Part shown: positions 27,962 to 36,342 of the stretch, one piece after another | Position numbering within the stretch: the first letter of the stretch is position 1 | Layout: every line of letters begins with the position of its first letter | The notes under the pieces: generated by a model | Seen by the model: only the letters and a program-made list of their open reading frames with translations | Database searches by the model: none | Told to the model about the DNA's origin: nothing | Assembly (NCBI GenBank): GCA_019739215.1 | Contig: JAHHDR010000023.1 | Location: 1-64,000 of the forward strand | Direction: 5' to 3' | Origin: Rhizobium sp. | GTDB taxonomy: Bacteria; Pseudomonadota; Alphaproteobacteria; Rhizobiales; Rhizobiaceae | Length of the DNA: 64,000 nucleotides | Position numbers and translations under genes: made by a program

Positions 27962-30082
27962 TTAAGCGTTTCCTCTGTCCGACCAATAGGACGGCTCGAA
28001 CTCGACGATCGGTGCATCACGGCGGAAGGGCTGGGGTCCGAGCCCGAGTTCCTGCGCCGCACGATGGCCGGAATGGACGGCATGCGCAAGCGCGCCCGGC
28101 GCCAGCGCATCGCCCACCAGTTCGAAGCTCTTGATGCCGGCCGCTTCGAGATCGGCGCGGCGCGCGTTCATCGCCTCGAACAGTTCGGCGCGCGGCAGGC
28201 GCAGGCCTGATATGACGACGTTGCGACACTGGAGTTCGGTCTTTTGGCCGGTGAAGATATTGGCCAGCGTCACCGTCTCGCCGTCGAAGGCGGAAACCAT
28301 CTCCAGCGTGCGGACGGCCACATTGCGGCTGGTCAGGGCGCGGGCGATCAGCGGCAGTTCGTTGGTCATGATCGTCCAGGCCGAGGCCTGGCCGGCCGGA
28401 GTGACGTAGGTCACCGGCACACCCTTGGACGCGAGATGTTCGGTGATGACGCCGCCCATGTAATAATTGTCGAAATCGAAGACCAGCGTCGGCCCTTCGG
28501 GCATGCGGCCGGCGGCGATATCGTCGGGCGTGAAGACGCGTTCGTGCGCGAGCTTTCCGACCGGAATTTCCATCGACGAATAGAGGAATTTGGTCCAGCG
28601 CGCGCCGGTGGCGACCAGCACGTGGTCGGGCGCGAGGTCGATGATCTCGTCGACGCCGAGATCGCTTTCGAGATACATCTCGACATTGGTCATCTCACGC
28701 AGCCGGCCGAGCCGGTAATCGACAACGCGGTTCCAGGCCGACAGGCCGGGCAGCGTCTTCTCGAATGTCAGCCGTCCGCCGAAGGCGGTTCCCTTGTCGG
28801 CCAGCGTCACGTGGTGGCCGCGCCGGCCGAGCGTGAGCGCCGCTTCCAGCCCCGCCGGTCCGCCGCCGATGACAAGCACGCGCTCAGCGACTCCGGCCTT
28901 GCCCGGATTTTCCGGATGCCAGCCGCGCCGCCACTCCTCGCCGACGGTCGGGTTCTGGGTACAGCGAACGGGCACGCCGTCATGCCAGCTCGAAATGCAG
29001 ATATTGCAGCCGATGCATTCGCGGATTTCCTCGATCCGGTTTTCCCGGATCTTGTTGGGCAGGAAGGGATCGGCGATCGAGGGACGCGCGCCGCCGATGA
29101 TATCGAGCACGCCGCGCTTGATCTGGCTGACCATCGCATCCGGCGAGGTGAAGCGGCCGACGCCAACGACGGGCTTTTTGGTCAGCTTCTTGACGAAATC
29201 GATGACAGGCTCGTGGCTGCCCTCGCCGGTGAAGCGGGAGGGGGAACAGTCTGTCGGCGACGAATCCATCTTCACGTCGAAGAGATCGGGGATATCCGAA
29301 AGAAGCTCGATCAGCTCATGCGCCTCTGAAGCCTGGTTCCTGCCGGCCTTGGCACGCAGTTCTTCGAGCGAGACGCGCAGCGCCACGCCGCAATCCTTGC
29401 CGACCGCGTCCTTGGTGACCTCGATCATCTCGCGCACGAAGCGCACGCGGTTCTCGAGCGAGCCGCCATACTCGTCGATCCGGTGATTATATTCCGGCAG
29501 CAGGAATTCATAGCCGAGATAGCCCATGCCGGCATAGACATAGACGATGTCGAAGCCGGCGATGCGGGCCTTGCGGGCGCCCTCGGCCTGCCAGCGCAGC
29601 ACGTCGCGGATGTCCTGCTTGTCCATGGTCTTGGGGCGGAGATTGCCCATGAAGCCGACATGGGTCGCCATCCACGGAATGCCCGAGGGCGACAGCGGCG
29701 CGACGCGCGTCTGGCGGTTCATGACGGAGGCGCCGCCATGCCACAGCTCGACGCCGGCGAGCGCGCCATGCCTGTGCACGGCATCCGTCATCATCGCATG
29801 CGCCTTGATGTCGTTGTCGTCCCACATCGTCGCCATCGGCAGCGGCGCGTCGTCGGAGCTGAGGTCGATGGAACAGGCGCCGGTGCAGATCACACCCCAG
29901 CCACCCTCGGCCTTGGTCTCGCGGAATTTCGCGCGAATGCGGGGCAGCGCATTGGTCATCCCGGAGGCGTGCGGCACCTGGTAGAATCGGTTCGGCGCGG
30001 TGACGGGGCCGATCTTGATCGGCTCGAAAAGAATGTCGTATCGGCTTTCGGTCCGGCTTTCCGGCTTCGGCAGCATGTTCAT
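27962..30082 (-). CDS. TMADH/dimethylglycine-demethylase-like FMN/4Fe-4S/FAD oxidoreductase
   Basis: A 706-residue flavoprotein of the old-yellow-enzyme/2,4-dienoyl-CoA reductase family closest to trimethylamine dehydrogenase and DgcA-type dimethylglycine demethylases. The N-terminal TIM barrel binds FMN (RPSIADPFLPNKIRENRI). The iron-sulfur cysteines are in CIGCNICISSWHDGVPVRC, spaced CxxCxxCx11C as in trimethylamine dehydrogenase. The C-terminal half has two nucleotide-binding folds (VLVIGGGPAGLEAALTLG; LVATGARW). Where trimethylamine dehydrogenase has an active-site His after YVYGA, this protein has YVYAGMGY, so the substrate pocket differs. It heads a three-gene operon with the MFS and MttB-like genes and is divergent from a TetR gene. 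Confidence 0.88.
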   Translation of the reverse strand: MNMLPKPESRTESRYDILFEPIKIGPVTAPNRFYQVPHASGMTNALPRIRAKFRETKAEGGWGVICTGACSIDLSSDDAPLPMATMWDDNDIKAHAMMTDAVHRHGALAGVELWHGGASVMNRQTRVAPLSPSGIPWMATHVGFMGNLRPKTMDKQDIRDVLRWQAEGARKARIAGFDIVYVYAGMGYLGYEFLLPEYNHRIDEYGGSLENRVRFVREMIEVTKDAVGKDCGVALRVSLEELRAKAGRNQASEAHELIELLSDIPDLFDVKMDSSPTDCSPSRFTGEGSHEPVIDFVKKLTKKPVVGVGRFTSPDAMVSQIKRGVLDIIGGARPSIADPFLPNKIRENRIEEIRECIGCNICISSWHDGVPVRCTQNPTVGEEWRRGWHPENPGKAGVAERVLVIGGGPAGLEAALTLGRRGHHVTLADKGTAFGGRLTFEKTLPGLSAWNRVVDYRLGRLREMTNVEMYLESDLGVDEIIDLAPDHVLVATGARWTKFLYSSMEIPVGKLAHERVFTPDDIAAGRMPEGPTLVFDFDNYYMGGVITEHLASKGVPVTYVTPAGQASAWTIMTNELPLIARALTSRNVAVRTLEMVSAFDGETVTLANIFTGQKTELQCRNVVISGLRLPRAELFEAMNARRADLEAAGIKSFELVGDALAPGALAHAVHSGHRAAQELGLGPQPFRRDAPIVEFEPSYWSDRGNA

Positions 30083-30161
30083 TTCACGATCCCCGAGGGC
30101 TGCTGTAAACCCGCCCCTTGGATTGCAGAATAGACCGGCGCCGGTGTTTCCGCAAGCCTAA

Positions 30162-30178
30162 TTATAAGATCGTATAGC
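30162..30178. promoter_or_regulatory. Candidate operator in the TMADH-like/TetR divergent promoter
   Basis: The sequence ttataagatcgtatagc is an imperfect palindrome centred on GATC. It lies between the divergent TMADH-like and TetR genes. Its GTATA half reappears as TATAC in a related site at 47420-47435, ahead of the binding-protein gene. A TetR-type operator is a reasonable inference; binding is unproven. Confidence 0.4.
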
Positions 30179-30264
30179 AAGCGTCGAATCCTTGGAATCC
30201 ATGGGCTTGTGCGAAGCATCGCCAAAGGCTAATCATGGGCCTCTTGTGATGCAGAGGCAGTGCG

Positions 30265-30912
30265 ATGGCGGTTGCGCCAACCAGGCAGAAGGTCAAACCC
30301 AGGGCGCGATTCCATCGTGAGGCACCCGAGGATAGAAAGCGGCAACTCGGCGAAGCGGCATTGCGCTGCATCCGTCGTCACGGCAATGCCGGCGTTTCGG
30401 TCCGCCAGATCGCGGCAGAAGCGGGGGTAACCCAGGGCCTGATCACCCATCATTTCGGCGAGATCAACGAACTCGTCGCCTATGCCTTCGACATCATGTC
30501 CGACGGTCTGCTCAAGGAGATCCTCGCTGCCGTCGATGCCGCCGAGGCCACGCCCAAGGCCCGCCTCGAAGCCTTTATCGCCGCGTCCTTCTCGCCGATC
30601 CTGATGGACCGCGACGTGCTGAGCGTCTGGGTCGTCTTCTGGGGCCTGATCCTGCATTCGCCGCGCATGGGCGCCTCGCAGAAGCAGGAATATGGCGACT
30701 ATGTCGGTGCGGTCGAGGAACTGATATCGAGCCTCGCGACGGACGAAGGTTTCGGCGTCGCCGACATCCGCCTGACCGCCCAGGCCTTCACCGCGCTGAT
30801 GGACGGCCTCTGGCTGGCCTGGTGCCTCAATCCGGATGCGTTTCGGCCCGAGGACGGCATGGACATGTGCCGGCGGTGGGTGGAGGGGTTGCGGCGCGGG
30901 GCTTATGCGTGA
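30265..30912 (+). CDS. TetR-family regulator (BetI-like)
   Basis: A 215-residue TetR-type repressor. The DNA-binding region reads KRQLGEAALRCIRRHG, VSVRQIAAEAGVTQGLITHHF (helix-turn-helix) and GEINELVAYAFDIM. The C-terminal ligand domain includes RDVLSVWVVFWGLI, which is characteristic of the BetI-like subgroup controlling choline and betaine metabolism. It is divergently placed from the TMADH-like/MFS/MttB operon with a 182-base shared promoter region, so it is the likely repressor of that operon and perhaps of itself. The ATG at 30265 has gaggcag seven bases upstream. The inducer would be a betaine or aldehyde by analogy, which is inference. Confidence 0.88.
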   Translation: MAVAPTRQKVKPRARFHREAPEDRKRQLGEAALRCIRRHGNAGVSVRQIAAEAGVTQGLITHHFGEINELVAYAFDIMSDGLLKEILAAVDAAEATPKARLEAFIAASFSPILMDRDVLSVWVVFWGLILHSPRMGASQKQEYGDYVGAVEELISSLATDEGFGVADIRLTAQAFTALMDGLWLAWCLNPDAFRPEDGMDMCRRWVEGLRRGAYA

Positions 30913-30952
30913 GCGCATTGTCGGGATTGCCCGGAAGTGCCATAATCGAGGC

Positions 30953-31228
30953 ATGAGAACTGGCGACCTGGACACTTTGGTGCTCGCGACTGTGAATGCG
31001 CCGTACAGCCTCAAGCTGGACGCCGGTGACGTTGTCGCGTGCCTGAACGACCCTGCGGAGATGAAATCCGCCTCAGGTCCGATGTCCTCTTTCTTCTACG
31101 ACGTGACCTTCGAACTTCAGCGTGATTTTGCGCTCGCCCATGGCGTTTCATTCCAGACGCTGGCCGAGGCGGCGGCACTATTCGGAACCTGGTCAGGGAT
31201 TCGCTGGGCCGGCGATCGCGCCGCCTGA
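30953..31228 (+). CDS. Small protein paired with AbiEii-like gene (putative antitoxin)
   Basis: A 91-residue protein I do not recognise, running from MRTGDLDTLVLATVNAPYS to GTWSGIRWAGDRAA. It has no wing-helix signature like classical AbiEi antitoxins, no membrane segment and no Cys cluster. Its TGA overlaps the ATG of the AbiEii-like gene by one base (TGATG), so translation is coupled, which is typical of antitoxin-toxin pairs. That arrangement is the only reason to propose an antitoxin role. Upstream it follows the TetR gene by 40 bases on the same strand, and no separate promoter was identified. Confidence 0.65.
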   Translation: MRTGDLDTLVLATVNAPYSLKLDAGDVVACLNDPAEMKSASGPMSSFFYDVTFELQRDFALAHGVSFQTLAEAAALFGTWSGIRWAGDRAA

Positions 31229-31899
31229 TGGCCGCACAATGGGATCGGCTCCTGGCGATAGCCTTTGACTTGATAGAGCAGGTCAATTCTACCTTTCCCA
31301 TCATCGACCACTGGTCTCTCGGGGGCGGGACCGCGCTGATGCTACAGATCCAGCATCGCGAATCCGACGACATCGACATTTTCCTGGATGATCCCCAACT
31401 GCTGCCCTATCTGGATCCGGCGCGGCAGAACTTTCAGTTCGAAATCACGCCCTCCACATACTCGACCGATGGCGCGGGCTTCTTGAAGCTGGCCTTCGGA
31501 GCTATCGGTGAGATAGATTTCATCATCGCAGGACCCCTGACAGATCGACCCTTGGCAATCGCTGCCGTCATCGGACGCGAAGTCCGATTGGAGACGGTCG
31601 AGGAGATAATCGCGAAGAAGATTTTCTATCGAGGGTCTCGCCTCGCCCCGCGCGATGTGTTCGATATCGCAGCCGCGAGCCGGAACACATCGAGCCTCGC
31701 TCGTCTCCGCCTTGGCAGGCTATTCCGACCGGGTGGAGAGAGCACTCTCGCAGATCGATGCAAGCGATTCCCGGTTTTGGCAGACATGATCGCCCAGCTT
31801 CAGATTCGTCCCGCCTTCAAGGAGGTCGCTTCTGGCGCGCCTGAGATTGCCGCAGCCCTGCTGCGGGAAGCGCTTTCTGCGGCTACCCCTGCATCCTGA
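31228..31899 (+). CDS. AbiEii/AbiGii-like nucleotidyltransferase (putative toxin)
   Basis: A 223-residue protein of the nucleotidyltransferase AbiEii/AbiGii toxin group. The signature is WSLGGGTALMLQIQHRESDDIDIF: GG-T followed by an RxSxDxD-type metal-binding motif (ESDDIDIF). A third acidic residue may lie in GEIDFIIAG. The later part LETVEEIIAKKIFYRGSRLAPRDVFDI is typical of the family, whose members act as nucleotidyltransferases, some on tRNA. It is coupled to the 91-residue gene before it. It ends 16 bases inside the 3' end of the convergent TetR gene. It looks like an insertion of a toxin-antitoxin unit into an otherwise metabolic region. Confidence 0.8.
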   Translation: MAAQWDRLLAIAFDLIEQVNSTFPIIDHWSLGGGTALMLQIQHRESDDIDIFLDDPQLLPYLDPARQNFQFEITPSTYSTDGAGFLKLAFGAIGEIDFIIAGPLTDRPLAIAAVIGREVRLETVEEIIAKKIFYRGSRLAPRDVFDIAAASRNTSSLARLRLGRLFRPGGESTLADRCKRFPVLADMIAQLQIRPAFKEVASGAPEIAAALLREALSAATPAS

Positions 31900-32515
31900 A
31901 AGTATAGCGCCGCGAAATCTCGATATCCTCCGCCGTAGGCTCGACCCCGGAAAAGCTCTTGAGATAGGCCGCGACATGGCCATGCCGCGTCTCCAGGTCT
32001 TCGTCGACTTCCAGCACGTAGTGTCCGACCTGGGTGAAATAGAGCACGCGAGCGCGGATCAGCGCGTCCTCGGGCGCGTAGCCATGGCGGCGGAACATGG
32101 CGGTGACGGCTTCCAGCCGCTGTCTGTCGGCGAGGCGGACAACGGCCTTGACTTCGTCCGAGCGGCGCGCCCACAGACGGACAGCCATGTCGAGCTTGGG
32201 GTCGTAGAGGCTCTCGTCGGTCCAGCACTCGAAGACATTGATGATGGCGCGGACGATGGTCGGCGCCGGCCGGTTGGCGCGTTCTATGATCGGGCCAGTG
32301 TTGATCCTGAGCCAATGATCGAGAAGCTGGTCGTGCAGGTCCTTGAGGCTCTCGAAGAACCAGTAGAAGCTGGAGCGCGAGACGTTGAGCTCGCGCGCGA
32401 TGACCTGAACCTTGACGTGGTCGATGCCGTCATCGACGAGGGCGCGGATCGCGTGGTTGAGCCAGTCCTCCTTGGTGGACCGTCCGCCTTCCTCGCTCGC
32501 GGCAAGTGCCGTCAA
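31883..32515 (-). CDS. TetR-family regulator at the end of the sox operon
   Basis: A 210-residue TetR-type regulator. The N-terminal DNA-binding domain includes WLNHAIRALVDDGIDHVKVQ and ELNVSRSSFYWFFESLKDL. The C-terminal part (RAIINVFECWTDESLYDPKLD; VLYFTQVGHYVLEVDEDLETR) resembles rhizobial TetR proteins found beside amine-catabolism genes. I chose TTG at 32515 because it overlaps the soxG stop (TTGA), giving translational coupling; the longer frame runs through soxG. It is therefore probably expressed with soxBDAG and could autoregulate the operon or control the neighbouring amine genes. It converges on the AbiEii-like gene with a 17-base overlap. Confidence 0.85.
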   Translation of the reverse strand: MTALAASEEGGRSTKEDWLNHAIRALVDDGIDHVKVQVIARELNVSRSSFYWFFESLKDLHDQLLDHWLRINTGPIIERANRPAPTIVRAIINVFECWTDESLYDPKLDMAVRLWARRSDEVKAVVRLADRQRLEAVTAMFRRHGYAPEDALIRARVLYFTQVGHYVLEVDEDLETRHGHVAAYLKSFSGVEPTAEDIEISRRYTFRMQG

Positions 32516-33006
32516 TCGCGTGCCTCCAGCCAGTTGACGAGGTAGGCCGCATGGCCGCGTTCGACATGAAGGCGGAGCGTTTCGCGGCTGCCGACGCAAT
32601 AGAGGATCGCGTGCAGGCCGGCGAACATGACGGCCGCGCTCGGGCCAGCATTGTCGGGGTCGATGAACAGGGCTTCGCGCAGCAGGTCCCGAACACCTGC
32701 GCCGGTGATGCCGAAGACATGATACATGGCCGAGACATCGGTGGCGGCAAAGCCCTCGGCGTGCCAGCCCGGCGTGACCAGCGACGCCTCGGCATTGGTG
32801 GCCAGTACGCGGTCGCGGGCGATGCGGATTGTGGCCCGGTCCCCGGCTGCGATGCCCATCGCGCCGATATCGGCGCCGAAGGTGGCAAAATTTCCGGAGA
32901 CCAGGTGCTGGGTCAGGCCCTGCACGGTCGTCACATGGATGCCGCGGCCCTCATAGGCCGTGCCGGACAAGTCCGGGATGCGGGGCCAGCTTTGAGCGAG
33001 ATCCAC
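32512..33006 (-). CDS. soxG: Sarcosine oxidase gamma subunit SoxG
   Basis: The gamma subunit of heterotetrameric sarcosine oxidase, a 164-residue protein belonging to the same fold as the T-protein-like domain. It reads VDLAQSWPRIPDLSGTAYEG, then GADIGAMGIAAGDRATIRIA, WHAEGFAATDVSAMYHVF and RETLRLHVERGHAAYLVNWL. The start is GTG at 33006. Upstream, the soxA frame runs on across this start for another 25 residues, so the junction may have lost soxA's stop codon. The gene order soxB-soxD-soxA-soxG is the usual one. Confidence 0.87.
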   Translation of the reverse strand: MDLAQSWPRIPDLSGTAYEGRGIHVTTVQGLTQHLVSGNFATFGADIGAMGIAAGDRATIRIARDRVLATNAEASLVTPGWHAEGFAATDVSAMYHVFGITGAGVRDLLREALFIDPDNAGPSAAVMFAGLHAILYCVGSRETLRLHVERGHAAYLVNWLEARD

Positions 33007-35818
33007 GCATTGAGGCGGGTTCCTTCCGGGTCGAACGCGCAGGGCTGGACGATGCGCGCCTTGCGGGTCTCGCCCAGGTGCCTGACATCGATGACGTCGC
33101 CATGGCGGCCAATGCCGCCCTGGATCAGGCCGAGTGCGATCGGCCGCCTGAGGTTCGGGCTCATGTAGCTCGACGTGACATAGCCGATCGAGCGCTGCCT
33201 TCCCTCGACGCTTTCCACGCCATGGGCGCCCGCCGTCAGCATCGGGCCGCCATCGACGACCTCAAGGCCGACGAATTCCTGTCGCACCGCTTTCTGTGCC
33301 TCGTCGAGCAGCAGCGAGCGGCGGCCGAGGAATTCGACCTTCTTGTTCTTGAGCGGGCCGTGAAGCCCGAGGTCGCGCGGACGGGTCGCGCCATCTGTGT
33401 CCTTGCCGCAGATGATATAGCCCTTTTCGGCACGCAGCAGCAGCAGCGCCTCCGAGCCGAGCAGGGAAGCGTTGAAGTCACGGCCGACAGCCTTGAGGTG
33501 CTTCCACAATCCCTCCGCCTTGTCGGCCCTGATCGAGAGCTCGTAGGACCGGTCGCCGGTAAAGCTGACGCGGGCGACGCGCACCGCCTCGTCGCGAAAC
33601 CGGCCTTCGGTCATCGCCATATGCGGCAGCGCGGCATCCGAGAGATCGGCGCGCACCGAGGTCGCTTCCAGCATTTCGCGCGAACGCGGGCCGGTCAGCG
33701 TCATGGTCGCGTAGTTCGGCGTGGCGTTGTGGATATAGACCTTCGTCCGGTCGAAGCGGTCCTGCCGCCAGTCCTCCAGCAGCGCATGCACGCCCGTGAC
33801 ATGGGACGACGAGCAGGAGACGATGAAATGGTCCGGCGCCAGCCGCACCAGCACGCCGTCGTCATAGACCACGCCGCTTTCGGTGAGGATGAAGCAGTAG
33901 CGGCACTTGCCGGGCTGAAGCGTCGAGACGGTGTTGTAGAAGATGAAGTCGAGGAATTCGGCCGCTTGCGGGCCGATCACCTCGATCTTGCCGAGCGTCG
34001 AGCCGTCGAACAGCGCGACCGACTGGCGGGCTTCATAGGCTTCGCGCGCCATCTCGGTGTCCACATCGCCCTTGCCATAGAAGGCCGGACGCAGCCAGCC
34101 GCCATATTCCTGGAATGTCGCGCCGTCCTCGCGGTGGCTGTTCTCCAGCGGCAGGCGGCGGACGGGGTTGAACAGGATGCCGGAGCGCTTTCCCGCGAAA
34201 CTCGCGATCGGCACCGGTGTGAAGGGCGGGCGATAGGTCGTGGTACCGACCTCGGGGATCGTCCTGCCGGTGATGCTGGCCATCAGCGCCAGCCCGTTGA
34301 GGTTCGAGGTCTTGCCCTGGTCGGTGGCCATGCCCAGCGTCGTATAGCGCTTGAGATGCTCGACCGACTGGAAGTTTTTCCCGCGCTGCGAGCTCCACAT
34401 CCTTGGCGGTGACATCATTCTGGAAGTCGATCCAGACGCGACCCTTCTGGCCGGGCTCGGGCCAGGCGGGGGAGATGGTGTAATCGCCGCCAAGCGTGAA
34501 CTGACCATCGGCGGCAACCGACGACGCGAACGCCCTCGACCTCCAGCCCCGGCACGAAAGCCTGCAGCGTGTCATCCCACCTGAGCTTGCCCTTGGCCTG
34601 GCCGTAGAGATGGATGGTCGGTGACCAGCCGCCGGAGACCAGCAGGGCGTCGCAGGACAGCCGGGTGCCATCATCGAGCACCGCGCCGGCCACGCCCTTG
34701 CTGCCTTTCGCCTCGACCACGCGCCTGCCGGAAATCAGTGTGAGATTGGTGTGCTTGACGCCTGCAGCCATAGCGGCATCGGCTCTCAAGTCCACGATCG
34801 TGACTCTCGCGCCGGCTTCGGCCAGCGCATGGCCGACTTCCGCCGTCGATGAATTGTTGCTGGCGATGACGATTTCCCGCCCGACCACGACGCCGTAGCG
34901 CCTGGCATAGACCAGTGCCGCATCGGCGCTCATCACGCCGGGCAGGTCGTTGTTGGCGAAGGGCAGGGGGCGTTCGATCGCGCCTGTGGCCAGTACGATC
35001 TCCTTCGGCCGGACGCGCCAGAGCGTGTCGGGCCTGCCGTCGCGGTGGCGCTGGTTGAGACCGGCCTGGTTGTGGTCGTAAATGCCGAAGGCCGTCGTGT
35101 TCGTGAGGATCGTCGCGCCAAGCGAAGCGAGTTCCGACGTGGACGCCGCCACCCATTCTGCCGCCGCCAGTCCGTCAAATTCAGCACCCTGATCGCGATG
35201 GGCGAGTGCACCACCGAGCCCCTGCTGCTCGTCGACGAGGATGACCTTGTGCCCGGCGCGCGCCGCCACAAGAGCCGCCGAGATCCCGGCATGGCCGCCG
35301 CCGACCACGAGCAGATCGCAATGGGCATTGATCTGCGCCGCCAGCCCCGACCTCTTCCAGCTGTGGTCCATCGTGCCCAGCCCCGCCATGGCGCGGATCT
35401 TCGGCTCGAACAGGTGCCAGTTCGGAAACATGAACGTCTTGTAGTAGAAGGCCGCCGGGATGAAGCGCGAGAAGCGGTCGAAATAGGCGAACTTGTCGGA
35501 GGCCGCATCCGGTGCGTTGTTGACGCTGCGGGCGACCAGTCCGTCTTTCGCCTCGATCACGGTGGCGCGGTTGTTGGCCGTCATGGCCCCCGCTCCGTTC
35601 ACGTCCACCAGCGCATTCGGCTCCTCCGACCCCGAGCCCCAGATGCCACGCGGGCGGTGGTACTTGAAACTGCGGCCGACGAGCTTGATATCGCTGGCGA
35701 GCAGCGCCGAGGCGATCGTGTCGCCGGCAAAGCCCGCGACCTTGCGGCCGTCGAAAGTGAAGGTGATCGGGCGTTCGCGGTCGATGATGCCGCCGGTTTC
35801 GAGACGGTAGGCAGTCAT
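32931..35818 (-). pseudogene. soxA: Sarcosine oxidase alpha subunit SoxA, two frameshifts
   Basis: The large subunit of sarcosine oxidase, which oxidises sarcosine to glycine and passes the C1 unit to tetrahydrofolate. Visible are the N-terminal 2Fe-2S-like region (RPITFTFDGRKVAGFAGDT), the nucleotide-binding fold LLVVGGGHAGISAALVA, and a C-terminal GcvT/aminomethyltransferase domain (QYGGWLRPAFYG-type, here EYGGWLRPAFYG, then ALFDGSTLGKIEV). The frame is broken twice. Removing one base at 34516-34517 restores VVGAADGQFTLGGDY, and removing one from the five T at 34375-34379 restores AARENFQSVEHLKRYTTLG. The repaired protein has 937-961 residues, normal for SoxA. It most likely ends near LNA at 33006; as sequenced it reads on to 32931. 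Both breaks look like insertion errors. Confidence 0.9.
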
Positions 35819-35838
35819 GACAAGTCTCCCGGAGCTGT

Positions 35839-36040
35839 ACCCCTCACCAACTTTGGCCAGGAACTCACTGCGTTCGTTCGGCCTTCGTATCCTCTCCCAC
35901 AAGGGGAGAGGTAAACCCGCGGCGCCATTCGTGCCTCAAGTGAAAGCCGAGAGCGTGGCACCTTACCTCTCCCCTTGTGGGAGAGGATAGGAAGTCCCCA
36001 AGAGCCGCAGGCGATTGGCTGGACGAACTTGGTGAGGGGT
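35839..36040. repeat. Rhizobial intergenic palindromic repeat, copy 1 (full)
   Basis: A mosaic repeat between soxD and soxA. It starts with acccctcaccaac, ends with the inverted ttggtgaggggt, and holds inner arms cctctcccacaaggggagagg and cctctccccttgtgggagagg. It matches the type of short palindromic intergenic element widespread in rhizobial genomes. A second full copy lies at 37661-37863 and a right half at 43261-43350. It carries no T-run, so it is not a standard terminator, but its RNA would fold strongly. Confidence 0.8.
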
Positions 36041-36062
36041 GAAGTCGCGAGCGCAAGTCCCA

Positions 36063-36332
36063 TCATGCGCCCCCCTCCGGCAACAGCGCTGTCGAAGAGG
36101 CGACCTTGTGGCTCACCGTATCGCGCGTCATCGTGAACACTTCCATGCAGGTCAGGTGTTTCCACACCTCCTTGCTTTCGCCCCGGGGGTTCTTGTGCAG
36201 GAACAGGTAGTCGGTCCAGGTCTCCGTCGAAACCTCGGTAAAACCTTCGGGACGAAGATTTCCAAGGTCGCCGGCGAAGTGGAATTCGGTTTCCGGGCGC
36301 GGGCCGCAGAAGGGGCAGGTGAAGACTTGCAT
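36063..36332 (-). CDS. soxD: Sarcosine oxidase delta subunit SoxD
   Basis: The small zinc-binding delta subunit of heterotetrameric sarcosine oxidase, 89 residues. The N-terminus MQVFTCPFCGPRPETEFHF carries the CxxC zinc ligands. A conserved DYLFLHKNPRGESKEVWKH and CMEVFTMTRDTVSH follow, which supply the rest of the zinc site and the contact with SoxA. It lies ten bases downstream of soxB and 244 bases upstream of soxA; a palindromic repeat occupies that longer gap. Length and motifs are normal. Confidence 0.94.
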   Translation of the reverse strand: MQVFTCPFCGPRPETEFHFAGDLGNLRPEGFTEVSTETWTDYLFLHKNPRGESKEVWKHLTCMEVFTMTRDTVSHKVASSTALLPEGGA

Positions 36333-36342
36333 GATGCCCTCC

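Noticed and set aside
30953..31899. Part of a phage or integrative element
   Set aside because: Only the two-gene toxin-like unit is present; no integrase, att repeat or other phage-type gene flanks it.
35839..36040. The palindromic repeat as a rho-independent terminator of the soxD transcript
   Set aside because: No T-run follows the stems, and the same element occurs in unrelated intergenic positions, so it is better read as a dispersed repeat.
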